DNA of 64,000 nucleotides from Paracoccaceae bacterium (GCA_014872815.1 WKFK01000015.1:558001-622000), one strand, 5' to 3'; numbered from the stretch's first letter, positions 39,192-48,773 are shown. Made by a program: numbers and translations. The notes: a model not told the origin generated them from the sequence alone.

Positions 39192-39569
39192 TTAGTCGTC
39201 CGCGCAAAAGAGCTCGTAGACCACTTCCATGATTTTGGTGGAGCGGTCATCGACCAAGCTGTAGTAAATTGTCTTACCATCGCGCCGCGGTTTTACCAAA
39301 CCTTCCAAACGGAGGCGGGACAGTTGCTGTGATACGGCAGCTTGTCGCGCGGATAGCAGATCTTCCAACTCGGTCACGGATTTTTCCCCCGACGCCAGCT
39401 GGCATAGGATCATCAGGCGGCCTTCGTGGCTGATGGCTTTCAAGAAGTTGGATGCCGCTTGCGCGTTGGTCATCATCTTAGCCATGTCTTCGGCACAGGT
39501 GTTTTCATCAAACACCGGCAGGCGGGACGGTCTTGGCTCTTCGGTTGGTGTGGGCTGTGGTTCGGTCAT
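39192..39569 (-). CDS. soxR: ArsR-family repressor SoxR (SqrR/BigR-type candidate persulfide sensor)
   Basis: 125 aa; LSARQAAVSQQLSRLRLEGLVKPRRDGKTIYYSL; Cys at 56 and 122. Confidence 0.88.
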   Translation of the reverse strand: MTEPQPTPTEEPRPSRLPVFDENTCAEDMAKMMTNAQAASNFLKAISHEGRLMILCQLASGEKSVTELEDLLSARQAAVSQQLSRLRLEGLVKPRRDGKTIYYSLVDDRSTKIMEVVYELFCADD

Positions 39570-39572
39570 AAG

Positions 39573-39956
39573 TTAGGTCCCGGAGTTTCGGGGTGGAGGA
39601 TTTGCCGTAATGTCGGCCTGTTGCAGCAATTTGGCAAGCAATCCCCAAAAGAAATCTTCGCCAGGGTAGCCTTCGATACGGCCAACTTCTTGGTCATCGA
39701 CGATCAAAAGGAAAGTTGGCGTATAAAGAACACGGCCTTTCAGCTGGGCGGTTGGGCTATCCGCGTGAAGATCATAGCGGCGCAGCGGCGCCGCCTTGCC
39801 CTCGGCGGTTTTGGGATAGATCGGTGCGATCTCTGCGTTCCACCGCGCACAGTACATGCAGCCCTTCTCCTCGGCCATGAGGAGATAGGTGTCAGCGAGG
39901 GCTGACAGTGGCAACAAGAACAGGGCGCCTGTGAAAAGCGCCTTTAAGCGGAGCAT
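39573..39956 (-). CDS. soxS: Periplasmic thioredoxin-fold protein SoxS
   Basis: Signal peptide plus EEKGCMYCARWNAEIAPIYPKT; upstream of soxR on the same strand. Confidence 0.88.
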   Translation of the reverse strand: MLRLKALFTGALFLLPLSALADTYLLMAEEKGCMYCARWNAEIAPIYPKTAEGKAAPLRRYDLHADSPTAQLKGRVLYTPTFLLIVDDQEVGRIEGYPGEDFFWGLLAKLLQQADITANPPPRNSGT

Positions 39957-39997
39957 AGTGGAACTCTCATGTTGACGGAGTCACTAGTCATCAACAT

Positions 39998-40013
39998 AAT
40001 CTGATATTTGAAT
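39998..40013. promoter_or_regulatory. Near-consensus SqrR-type site AATC-TGATATTT-GAAT in the soxS/soxV intergenic region
   Basis: One mismatch from ATTC-N8-GAAT. Confidence 0.45.
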
Positions 40014-40034
40014 TTATCAAGTTTTGAGTCCAAA

Positions 40035-40775
40035 ATGTTGGAAGTAACTCTGGTCGGGGCCTTGGTTGCGGGGCTGCTGTCATTTGCCTCTCCCTGTATT
40101 CTGCCAATTGTCCCGTTCTACCTTAGTTATTTGGCGGGCGTGAGCATGTCGGACGTGGCCGTGGAGCCACGGATATCGCCGCACGTTCGGAGGCGGGCGG
40201 TGATCAGTGCCTGCTGCTTTGCGCTTGGCGTGATCACGGTCTTCATGGGGTTGGGCGCCACGGCGACGGCCTTTGGGCAGATGGTGCGCGAGTATTTTGA
40301 TGTCCTGCGTTGGGCGGCGGCAGCGTTGATCATCGCTATGGGGCTACATTTTCTCGGCGTCCTGCGGATTGGGTTCTTGTATCGACAATTTCGCCTGGAG
40401 GCAGGGGACACGGCCAACGTGAGCTATGCTGGTGCGTTTGTTATCGGGCTGGCGTTCGCCTTCGGATGGACGCCTTGTGTCGGGCCAGTGTTAGCGGCGA
40501 TCTTGTTTACCGCTGCAGGTCAGGAAACGGCCGGGCAAGGCGCGCTGTTGTTGTTCGTTTACGGGGCTGGCATGACGTTGCCGTTTGTGTTGGCAGCCTT
40601 TTTCGTCGGACCGTTTATGCGCTGGACGGCGCGGTTTCGACGCCACCTTGGCACAGTTGAGAAGCTCATGGGGGTGTTGTTGATTGTGTTCGGTGTGCTG
40701 ATCGCAACGAACTCTGTCAACCTCATTGCCCAGTGGATGTTGGAAACGGTGCCTTGGTTTCAGGGCGTTGGTTGA
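40035..40775 (+). CDS. soxV: CcdA/DsbD-like membrane thiol transporter SoxV
   Basis: MLEVTLVGALVAGLLSFASPCILPIVPFYLSYLAGVSM; start at 40035 preferred over 40008. Confidence 0.92.
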   Translation: MLEVTLVGALVAGLLSFASPCILPIVPFYLSYLAGVSMSDVAVEPRISPHVRRRAVISACCFALGVITVFMGLGATATAFGQMVREYFDVLRWAAAALIIAMGLHFLGVLRIGFLYRQFRLEAGDTANVSYAGAFVIGLAFAFGWTPCVGPVLAAILFTAAGQETAGQGALLLFVYGAGMTLPFVLAAFFVGPFMRWTARFRRHLGTVEKLMGVLLIVFGVLIATNSVNLIAQWMLETVPWFQGVG

Positions 40776-40787
40776 GGAGGAAAAGTA

Positions 40788-41345
40788 ATGCGGATTTTGA
40801 CGATCTTGGTTTCTCTGTTTTTTGCGCTGCCGCTCTTTGCGGCGGAGATGGGAGACGATGGTCTCCACAAGGCCGATTGGATGCGCGACACGTTTAAAGA
40901 CCTGCGGGAAGATCTCGAAGAAGCCAATTCGGAAGGCAAGCGGCTTTTGTTGCTGATCGAGCAGCGAGGCTGTATCTACTGCAAGAAAATGCACGAAGAG
41001 GTTTTCGTGGTGCCGGAGATCGCAGAGGTGCTGCGAAAGCGTTACTTCGTTGTCCAGATAAATATGTTCGGCGACGTTGAGGTCACCGATTTTGACGGCA
41101 CAACCTTGTCTGAAAAAGACATGGTGAAACGCTGGGGCGCATTGTTCACGCCCAATATGGTTTTCCTGCCGGAAGAGGTTTCCGAGGATCTTACCGCCGT
41201 TCAGGCGGCTGTGGCCAACATGCCGGGTGCCTTCGGAAAATACACCACGCTTAATCTCCTGACCTGGGTGCTGGAGCACGGTTACAGCGGGGAAGAGAGC
41301 TTCCAAAAGTACCATGCTCGGAAGTTTGCAGAGCAGAGCAAATAG
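40788..41345 (+). CDS. soxW: Thioredoxin-like protein SoxW
   Basis: Signal peptide, LLLLIEQRGCIYCKKMHEEVF. Confidence 0.9.
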   Translation: MRILTILVSLFFALPLFAAEMGDDGLHKADWMRDTFKDLREDLEEANSEGKRLLLLIEQRGCIYCKKMHEEVFVVPEIAEVLRKRYFVVQINMFGDVEVTDFDGTTLSEKDMVKRWGALFTPNMVFLPEEVSEDLTAVQAAVANMPGAFGKYTTLNLLTWVLEHGYSGEESFQKYHARKFAEQSK

Positions 41346-41420
41346 GCCCTGAAATCGCTTCCTTTTCCGATTTTAGCGCAACATTATTTCTCAAAATGCT
41401 GCAAGTGCAAACAGATGCAT

Positions 41421-41440
41421 AAATTCATTTAGATGAATTT
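41421..41440. promoter_or_regulatory. SqrR-type operator AAATTCAT-TTAG-ATGAATTT (ATTC-N8-GAAT at 41423-41438) upstream of soxX
   Basis: Perfect 8-bp arms; exact consensus. Confidence 0.7.
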
Positions 41441-41513
41441 GTTGTTGCGTTCTCGCGATTGTGTGCCGTAGTCTACATCTTACCAAGGCAAAGAATCGAC
41501 CAAGGGAGGGCAC

Positions 41514-41987
41514 ATGAAACGTGCATTGGGAGTGGCTGCGGTTTTGGTGGCCAGCGTCGTTTCGGCGCAAGGCTCAGAGATCACGCCAAGCGACGTTGTG
41601 TATGAGGACGGTGCCGTTGTGCAGTCCCTGACAGGTGTCGCGGGCAACGCCGAAGAAGGCGCCAAAATCATGAACAAAGGGGCTGGCAATTGTATTGCTT
41701 GCCACGAAGTAACGGCACTGAGCCATTTGCCATTCCATGGTGAAGTCGGACCGATGTTGGACGGTGCGGCGGACCGCTGGAGTGAGGCGGAACTGCGTGG
41801 GATCGTGGCCAACGCGAAGATGATGTTCGACGGCACCGTGATGCCGTCCTTCTACAAAACCGACGGCTTTGTGCGTCTGGGCAACGCCTATACTGGCAAG
41901 GCTCATGAAGGCGATGTTGATCCACTTTTGACTGCGCAGCAGATCGAAGACGTGGTGGCCTATTTGATGACACTCACAGACGAGTGA
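41514..41987 (+). CDS. soxX: Sulfur oxidation c-type cytochrome SoxX
   Basis: GAGNCIACHEVTALSHLPFHGEVGPMLDGAADRW; monoheme CxxCH. Confidence 0.95.
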   Translation: MKRALGVAAVLVASVVSAQGSEITPSDVVYEDGAVVQSLTGVAGNAEEGAKIMNKGAGNCIACHEVTALSHLPFHGEVGPMLDGAADRWSEAELRGIVANAKMMFDGTVMPSFYKTDGFVRLGNAYTGKAHEGDVDPLLTAQQIEDVVAYLMTLTDE

Positions 41988-42011
41988 TCCAGAGGACTTG
42001 AGGAGAAAAAG

Positions 42012-42434
42012 ATGCAACTGACACGGCGAGATCTGTTGATCATGGGATCGGTTGGTATGGCCACCGCGGCGCTGGGTGTGACCCCTGCGCTGGCGTCCCT
42101 GACCGATGACGAGATTGCAAAGATCACAGGCGGTGCAGAGGTTGGCGCAGGTGATCTGAGTGTGACGGCGCCTGAGATTGCGGAAAACGGCAATACTGTG
42201 CCCATCGAGATTAGCGCTCCGGGCGCGACAATGGTGGCGGTGTTTGCGGACGGCAACCCGACCCCGAATGTTGTGACATTCAAGTTCGGCCCATTGAACC
42301 CAACGCATGCGGCATCGACACGTATTCGCTTGGCCAAAACCCAAAACGTGGTGGCCATTGCGCAGATGGAGGACGGCTCTTTCCAGAAAGCGTCGGCCAA
42401 CGTGAAAGTGACTATCGGCGGCTGCGGCGGCTGA
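42012..42434 (+). CDS. soxY: Thiosulfate carrier subunit SoxY
   Basis: Tat signal (TRRDLL) and C-terminal swinging-arm motif VTIGGCGG. Confidence 0.98.
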   Translation: MQLTRRDLLIMGSVGMATAALGVTPALASLTDDEIAKITGGAEVGAGDLSVTAPEIAENGNTVPIEISAPGATMVAVFADGNPTPNVVTFKFGPLNPTHAASTRIRLAKTQNVVAIAQMEDGSFQKASANVKVTIGGCGG

Positions 42435-42456
42435 TCCAGAGACAAGGAGAGATATC

Positions 42457-42786
42457 ATGGCATCTGGAGTAAAACCCCGCGTCAAAGTTCCAAAGACAGC
42501 CGCGGCTGGGGACAGCATCACCATCAAAACCCTGATCAGCCACAAAATGGAAAGTGGTCAGCGTAAGGATGGCGATGGCAACCTGATCCCACGGTCTATC
42601 ATCAACCGTTTCACAGCGGATTTTAACGGTGAAAACGTGATTGATGTCACGCTGGAACCCGCGATCTCGACCAACCCGTACTTCCAGTTTGACGCGACCG
42701 TCCCCGAAAGTGGTGAGTTCAAGTTTACTTGGTACGACGACGACGGAGACGTTTACGAAACGGCCAAGCAAATCAGCGTCAGCTGA
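42457..42786 (+). CDS. soxZ: Thiosulfate carrier subunit SoxZ
   Basis: MASGVKPRVKVPKTAAAGDSITIKTLISHKMESGQRKD. Confidence 0.97.
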   Translation: MASGVKPRVKVPKTAAAGDSITIKTLISHKMESGQRKDGDGNLIPRSIINRFTADFNGENVIDVTLEPAISTNPYFQFDATVPESGEFKFTWYDDDGDVYETAKQISVS

Positions 42787-42811
42787 TCGTGTGACAGAGG
42801 GAGGAGATCAC

Positions 42812-43666
42812 GTGAAGCGAGCAAAAACATACGCCAGCATATTGACCGTGGCTGTGGCCATGGGCGCGACATCCGTTTGGGCTGATGCTGATGAAGATCA
42901 GTTGGTGGTCAACGGTGAGATTGAGATGATCACCGAGGCAGCCGCTGCGGAGCATTTGGAATACGTGGATACTGTGTATTCCGGATGGCGGTTCCGGTCG
43001 GATGAAACCCAAGCGTTTCAGATGGACGACTTTGACAACCCAGCCATGATCTTTGTGGAGAAAGCGCAAGAGGTCTGGGACACGGTTGATGGCAGCGAGG
43101 GCAAAGCCTGTGCAAGCTGCCATGAGGATGTGGAGAGCCTGAAAGGCGTGCGTGCGGTTTATCCGAAGTGGAATGAGTCCGCGGGAGAAGTGCGCACGTT
43201 GGAAATGCAGGTGAACGACTGCCGCGAAAACCAGATGGGCGCGAAACCATGGAAGTACACCGGCGGCGACATGGCCAATATGGTGGCGTTGATTTCCTCG
43301 GTGTCACGTGGCCTGCCGATTAGTGTGGCGATTGATGGCCCGGCCCAAGAAACTTGGGAGAAGGGTAAGGAGATCTACTACACCCGTTATGGTCAGCTGG
43401 AACTGTCTTGCGCCAATTGTCACGAGGACAACTACGGCAACATGATCCGCGCTGACCACCTAAGCCAGGGGCAGATCAACGGGTTCCCGACCTACCGTTT
43501 GAAGAACACCAAGCTGAATTCTGTGCACGCCCGTTTCAAAGGCTGCGTGCGCGACACCCGTGCGCAAACCTTTTCGCCAGGGTCTGACGAATTCATCGCA
43601 CTGGAGCTGTATGTTGCCTCGCGCGGCAATGGCTTGAGCGTGGAGGGACCTTCGGTCCGTAACTGA
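42812..43666 (+). CDS. soxA: L-cysteine S-thiosulfotransferase, diheme cytochrome SoxA (GTG start)
   Basis: KACASCHEDVESLKGVRAVYPKW, LSCANCHEDNYG, ARFKGCVRDTRAQ active-site Cys; GTG 42812 preceded by GAGGAG. Confidence 0.96.
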   Translation: MKRAKTYASILTVAVAMGATSVWADADEDQLVVNGEIEMITEAAAAEHLEYVDTVYSGWRFRSDETQAFQMDDFDNPAMIFVEKAQEVWDTVDGSEGKACASCHEDVESLKGVRAVYPKWNESAGEVRTLEMQVNDCRENQMGAKPWKYTGGDMANMVALISSVSRGLPISVAIDGPAQETWEKGKEIYYTRYGQLELSCANCHEDNYGNMIRADHLSQGQINGFPTYRLKNTKLNSVHARFKGCVRDTRAQTFSPGSDEFIALELYVASRGNGLSVEGPSVRN

Positions 43667-43671
43667 TCCAA

Positions 43672-43700
43672 AAAGGCTCCGTCGAGAGGACGGGGCCTTT
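43672..43700 (+). terminator. Terminator-like hairpin between soxA and soxB
   Basis: AAAGGCTCCGTC-GAGAG-GACGGGGCCTTT followed by CTC (short T run). Confidence 0.65.
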
Positions 43701-43714
43701 CTCACGACGAATGC

Positions 43715-43730
43715 ATTCACATATGCGAAT
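43715..43730. promoter_or_regulatory. SqrR-type operator ATTC-ACATATGC-GAAT upstream of soxB
   Basis: Exact ATTC-N8-GAAT, 20 nt before the soxB ATG. Confidence 0.65.
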
Positions 43731-43749
43731 ATAAAGGAAGTGACGTCAG

Positions 43750-45447
43750 ATGATCTCGCGTCGAGACTTTTTGCAAGTAGGTATGGCCGCTTCGGCGCTT
43801 GTTGGTGCGTCTGGTTTTGGAAATTGGGCACGTTTGGCGGCTCAGCAGGCACTGACACAGGATCAACTGTTGGAGTTTCAAACCTACGGCAATGTCTCCC
43901 TGATCCATATCACGGACATTCACGCGCAGCTTAAGCCCATTTATTTTCGCGAGCCATCTGTGAACATTGGCGTTGGCGGCAACAAAGGCGCGGTCCCACA
44001 TATCACCGGCGCTGACTTCCGCAAGGCTTACGGCATCGCGGATGGCTCCCCGTCACACTACGCGCTCAGTGCCGGTGATTTCTCCTCACTTGCAAAGGGC
44101 TATGGGCGTGTTGGCGGATTGGACCGCGTTGCGACCGTGATCAATGCGATCCGTGCGGATCGTCCGGATGCGATCCTGTTGGATGGGGGGGACACATGGC
44201 ATGGTTCCTACACCTGCTACCATACGCAGGGTCAGGACATGGTCAACGTCATGAACGCGTTGAAACCTGACGCGATGACCTTCCATTGGGAGTTCACCTT
44301 GGGCAGCGACCGTGTAAACGAGATTGTTGAAAACCTGCCTTTTGCGGCGCTTGGTCAAAACATCTTTGATGCGGAGTGGGATGAACCCGCGGAGCTGTTC
44401 CCGCCGTACACGTTCTTTGAACGCGGTGGCGCAAAGATAGCCGTTATTGGTCAGGCCTTCCCTTACATGCCAATCGCCAACCCTGGTTGGATGTTCCCAG
44501 AATACAGCTTTGGTATTCGCGACGAGCACATGCAGATGATGGTGGATGAGGTGAAGGCCCAAGGCGCGGATTGCGTTGTGGTGCTTTCGCACAATGGTTT
44601 CGACGTTGATAAGAAGATGGCGACTGTGGTCAAGGGCATCGATGTGATCCTGTCAGGTCACACCCATGATGCGTTGCCAGAGCCTGTGGTATCGGGCTCG
44701 ACCATCATTGTGCCCTCTGGCTCCAACGGCAAATTTGTCAGCCGTGTCGATTTGGATGTGCGTGACGGCAAGATGATGGGGTACCGGCACAAGCTGATCC
44801 CGATTTTCTCAGACGTTATTACGCCCGATCCAGAAGTGGCCAAGCTGATTGCAGAGCAGCGGGCGCCTTATGAGACCGCCATGAGTGAAGTGATTGGGCA
44901 AACGGACTCGCTGCTGTATCGCCGTGGCAACTTCAATGGCTCTTGGGATGATCTGATCTGTGATGCGCTGATTTCGGAGCGGGATGCGGAGATTGCCATG
45001 AGCCCAGGAGTGCGCTGGGGGCCAAGTTTGATCCCTGGTCAGGATATCACCCGAGAGGATATCTGGAACGTCACGTCCATGACCTACGGTGAAGCGTATC
45101 GGTCTGAAATGACAGGGGAATTCCTGAAGGTCATTCTTGAAGATGTGGCCGACAATATCTTCAATCCAGATCCGTATTACCAACAAGGTGGCGACATGGT
45201 GCGCACCGGAGGGCTTGGCTACCGCATCGATATCTCCAAGCCGCAGGGGGAACGCATTTCCAACATGACCCTGCTGAAAACCGGGGAAGCGATTGATCCG
45301 GGCAAATCTTACGTGGTCGCGGGTTGGGCCAGTGTGAACGAAGGCACGGAAGGCCCGAAGATCTGGGACGTGGTCGAAAATCACATTCGCAAACAGGGCA
45401 CCGTGACGGTGCAGGACAACAACAGCGTCGACGTGGTTGGCGTCTGA
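43750..45447 (+). CDS. soxB: Thiosulfohydrolase SoxB
   Basis: 565 aa; SRRDFL Tat motif; LIHITDIHAQLKPIYFREPS; LLDGGDTWHGS. Confidence 0.98.
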   Translation: MISRRDFLQVGMAASALVGASGFGNWARLAAQQALTQDQLLEFQTYGNVSLIHITDIHAQLKPIYFREPSVNIGVGGNKGAVPHITGADFRKAYGIADGSPSHYALSAGDFSSLAKGYGRVGGLDRVATVINAIRADRPDAILLDGGDTWHGSYTCYHTQGQDMVNVMNALKPDAMTFHWEFTLGSDRVNEIVENLPFAALGQNIFDAEWDEPAELFPPYTFFERGGAKIAVIGQAFPYMPIANPGWMFPEYSFGIRDEHMQMMVDEVKAQGADCVVVLSHNGFDVDKKMATVVKGIDVILSGHTHDALPEPVVSGSTIIVPSGSNGKFVSRVDLDVRDGKMMGYRHKLIPIFSDVITPDPEVAKLIAEQRAPYETAMSEVIGQTDSLLYRRGNFNGSWDDLICDALISERDAEIAMSPGVRWGPSLIPGQDITREDIWNVTSMTYGEAYRSEMTGEFLKVILEDVADNIFNPDPYYQQGGDMVRTGGLGYRIDISKPQGERISNMTLLKTGEAIDPGKSYVVAGWASVNEGTEGPKIWDVVENHIRKQGTVTVQDNNSVDVVGV

Positions 45448-45467
45448 ATAATCGGAGACCTTGAGAC

Positions 45468-46730
45468 ATGGGTGATACGTCAAAAACATCCCGCCGGGCC
45501 TTCCTGAAAGGCAGCGCGGCATTGGCCGCCGGATCAGTGGCGGGCGCGGCATCGGCGCAAGAGCCTGATCCGCTGATCACAGAGCTACAGGACTGGGCGT
45601 CTTACACTGGAGCCGGTGTGGATGAGACGCCTTACGGCATGCCAATCAGTTTTGAGAGCCATGTGGTGCGGCGGAATGTGGAGTGGCTCACGGCCTCGCC
45701 AATTTCGTCGATCAACTTCACGCCTATTCATGCGCTGGATGGCACGATCACGCCACAGGGCTGTGCTTTTGAGCGCCATCACTCCGGTGCAATTGAACTG
45801 CGCAAAGAAGACTATCGGTTGATGATCAACGGCTTAGTTGATCGCCCGCTGGTCTTTACCTACGAAGACATCGAGCGCTTCCCTCGGGAAAACCACGTCT
45901 ATTTCTGTGAATGCGCGGCCAACACCGGCATGGAGTGGGCCGGGTCACAGCTCAACGGGGTGCAGTTCACCCATGGAATGATCCACAATATGGAATACAC
46001 TGGCGTGCCACTGCGTACGCTTCTTAAAGAGGCTGGTGCGGACACTTCCCCGGACAAATGGGTCTATGTTGAAGGAGCAGATGCGTCTTCAAATGGGCGT
46101 TCCATCCCGATGGAAAAGGCACTGGACGATGTGCTGGTGGCGTTCAAGGCGAATGGTGAGGCGCTGCGCATGGAGCATGGCTATCCGGTGCGTTTGGTTG
46201 TGCCCGGTTGGGAAGGCAACATGTGGGTTAAATGGCTGCGCCGGATTGAGGTGACAGACATGGCGGTGGAGAGCCGCGAAGAAACCTCGAAATACACGGA
46301 TGTTTATGAAGATGGCACCGCGCGCAAGTGGACCTGGGTGATGGATGCGAAATCCGTCATTACCTCGCCAAGCCCGCAAATGCCGATCAAACACGGCCCT
46401 GGGCCGTTGGTGATTTCCGGTCTGGCATGGTCCGGTCACGGGCAAATCACGCGGGTAGATGTGTCCAAAGATGGCGGCATCACGTGGGAGACGGCGCGGC
46501 TGGGTAAGCAGGGCGACACCAAGGCGCTCACGCGGTTCTATTTGGATACCCAATGGGACGGGAAACCGATGTTGCTTCAGGCGCGGGCCATGGATGAGAC
46601 GGGCTACGTGCAACCGACCAAAGATCAACTGCGCGAAGCGCGTGGTGAGAACGCCGTCTATCACAACAATTGTATTCAGACTTGGTATGTCAGCGCAGAA
46701 GGGATCGCCGAAAATGTCGAAGTCTCTTAA
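45468..46730 (+). CDS. soxC: Sulfane dehydrogenase molybdoprotein SoxC
   Basis: Tat signal SRRAFLKG; HHSGAIELRKEDYRLMINGLVDRPLVFTYEDIERFPRENHVYFCECAANTG. Confidence 0.97.
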   Translation: MGDTSKTSRRAFLKGSAALAAGSVAGAASAQEPDPLITELQDWASYTGAGVDETPYGMPISFESHVVRRNVEWLTASPISSINFTPIHALDGTITPQGCAFERHHSGAIELRKEDYRLMINGLVDRPLVFTYEDIERFPRENHVYFCECAANTGMEWAGSQLNGVQFTHGMIHNMEYTGVPLRTLLKEAGADTSPDKWVYVEGADASSNGRSIPMEKALDDVLVAFKANGEALRMEHGYPVRLVVPGWEGNMWVKWLRRIEVTDMAVESREETSKYTDVYEDGTARKWTWVMDAKSVITSPSPQMPIKHGPGPLVISGLAWSGHGQITRVDVSKDGGITWETARLGKQGDTKALTRFYLDTQWDGKPMLLQARAMDETGYVQPTKDQLREARGENAVYHNNCIQTWYVSAEGIAENVEVS

Positions 46731-48039
46731 TCAAATTTATCTGCCCGCGTTTGGGGGCATCGCGTTGACTGCGGCGATTGCAGTGACGGTTGCAAACCGC
46801 GACTTTGCGCGAAGCGAAATCGACACGCTGGAAAGTCGTGTGGAACAGGTAACCGCGCATGAGGCTGCGGCGCGCGAAGCAGCGCAATTGGCGACTGCGC
46901 GGGCGACGGAACTTGAGGCGCAGGTTGCCGAAGTTCAGGCGGCGGCCGCAGAGCGGGCGGCCATGCCAAGCAATTTGACGGCACCAGCGCCCCAATTGGA
47001 CAGTGTGTATGGCATTGGCCGTGTGGCCTTGCCCGAAGAGATTGCCGCGTGGGACGTGGATGTCCTGCCGGATGGACGTGGTTTGCCGGAAGGCAAAGGT
47101 GACGTCTGGACCGGTGAGGAGGTGTTTGTGGATCGCTGCGCATCTTGCCACGGTGATTTTGCGGAAGGTGTTGATAATTGGCCTGTTTTGGCCGGAGGTT
47201 TTGACACACTGGCGGATGAAGACCCGGTAAAAACTGTGGGGTCGTACTGGCCTCATTTGTCCACCGCTTGGGACTACATATCACGCTCCATGCCCTTTGG
47301 TGAAGCTGGCACGCTGACGGCGGATGAGACCTACGCGATTGTGGCTTACATCCTGTACTCCAACGATCTGGTGGATGACGACTTTGAGCTGAACCACGAG
47401 AACTTTGCTGACTTCAACATGTACAACATGGAAGGCTTTGTGATCGATGACCGGCCTGATCTGGAGTATGCGAAGTGGCGCGTGGAGCCTTGCATGCAGA
47501 ACTGTAAGGAGTCTGTTGATGTCACCATGCGGTCGGTGTTCCTTGTGGAGACCCCACCGGAAGGCGGGTCCAACTCGGTGATGAACCAGGCAACCGTCGA
47601 TGGTTTGCCGAGCTTTACGTCCAAGGGGGCGGATTTCGTCCCTGTCGCTGCGCCGCAGCCGGAAAAAGAGGCCAACGCGGCCGCAGAACCTGAGGCCTCG
47701 GGCGCGACTGATGCGAACACTGATTTGGCCGCCGCAGGCAAGAAGGTGTTCAAGAAGTGTGCGGCCTGTCACCAGGTTGGAGACGGGGCCAAGAACAAGA
47801 CTGGTCCGGTTCTGAACGGGATTATGGGGCGGCAATTCGGAAGTGTGGAGGGTTTCAAGTATTCCAAAGTGTTTCAGGCGGCTGCTGAAGAGGGACGCAT
47901 CTGGGATGAAGCGGAGATGGCTGCTTTCTTGGCGAAACCCAAGGCGCATATGAAAGGCACCAAGATGAGCTTTTCAGGCTTAAAAAAGGAAAGCGATCAA
48001 GCAGCGATTATTGCCTATCTTGAGAGTTTTGACCGGTGA
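46714..48039 (+). CDS. soxD: Sulfane dehydrogenase cytochrome subunit SoxD (diheme)
   Basis: MSKSLNQIYLPAFGGIALTAAIAVTVANRDFA; two CxxCH (CASCH, CAACH); starts inside soxC. Confidence 0.95.
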   Translation: MSKSLNQIYLPAFGGIALTAAIAVTVANRDFARSEIDTLESRVEQVTAHEAAAREAAQLATARATELEAQVAEVQAAAAERAAMPSNLTAPAPQLDSVYGIGRVALPEEIAAWDVDVLPDGRGLPEGKGDVWTGEEVFVDRCASCHGDFAEGVDNWPVLAGGFDTLADEDPVKTVGSYWPHLSTAWDYISRSMPFGEAGTLTADETYAIVAYILYSNDLVDDDFELNHENFADFNMYNMEGFVIDDRPDLEYAKWRVEPCMQNCKESVDVTMRSVFLVETPPEGGSNSVMNQATVDGLPSFTSKGADFVPVAAPQPEKEANAAAEPEASGATDANTDLAAAGKKVFKKCAACHQVGDGAKNKTGPVLNGIMGRQFGSVEGFKYSKVFQAAAEEGRIWDEAEMAAFLAKPKAHMKGTKMSFSGLKKESDQAAIIAYLESFDR

Positions 48040-48752
48040 GTGGAGGGTGTCGACATAGGTTTGGTGCCGTTTTTCTGGCTGTCTTTGTGAGCTTGGGGAG
48101 CGCCGTTTCCGGACAGAATGGCGATGTGACTGCCGGTGAAAAGGTGTTCAAGCAATGCAAAGGATGCCATCAAGTTGGACAAGATGCCAGACACCGGATC
48201 GGCCCGCATTTAAACGGGTTGTTCGGACGCAAAGCGGCTGGGTATGAGGATTTTAAGTACTCCAAGAGCTTCCGTCGCGCTGGGGCTGGCGGCCTAGAGT
48301 GGCATGCAGACACGCTTGATGCTTTTCTTGAAAACCCTAAAGCGATTGTCAGCGGCACGCGTATGAGCTTCAGGGGGTTAAAAAAGGCGCAAGATCGCGC
48401 CGACCTCTTAGCATATCTGCGGCTCTACTCCGACAATCCTGCCGACATTCCAGAAGCAGATCCAACGGCTGTGGGCGTGGACCATGACCTTGATCCGGCC
48501 ATTCTCGCTCTTCAGGGGGATCCTGAGTACGGCGCTTATTTGAGCGGGGAATGTACAACGTGCCACCAAGCTGCCGGCGGAGACAACGGCATTCCCTCGA
48601 TCGTGTTTTGGCCGGAAGACGACTTTGTCGTCGCCATGCATGCCTACAAAAGCAAAAGGCGCGCACACCCGGTGATGCAGATGATTGCAGGCCGCTTGGG
48701 CGACGAGGAGATCGCGGCGCTTGCGGCGTATTTTGCCAACATAGAAGAGTGA
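48036..48752 (+). CDS. soxE: Diheme c-type cytochrome SoxE
   Basis: CKGCH and CTTCH motifs; GTGA overlap with soxD; followed by soxF. Confidence 0.88.
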   Translation: MSGGCRHRFGAVFLAVFVSLGSAVSGQNGDVTAGEKVFKQCKGCHQVGQDARHRIGPHLNGLFGRKAAGYEDFKYSKSFRRAGAGGLEWHADTLDAFLENPKAIVSGTRMSFRGLKKAQDRADLLAYLRLYSDNPADIPEADPTAVGVDHDLDPAILALQGDPEYGAYLSGECTTCHQAAGGDNGIPSIVFWPEDDFVVAMHAYKSKRRAHPVMQMIAGRLGDEEIAALAAYFANIEE

Positions 48753-48773
48753 TTTTACAGGGAGGAAACTGAG

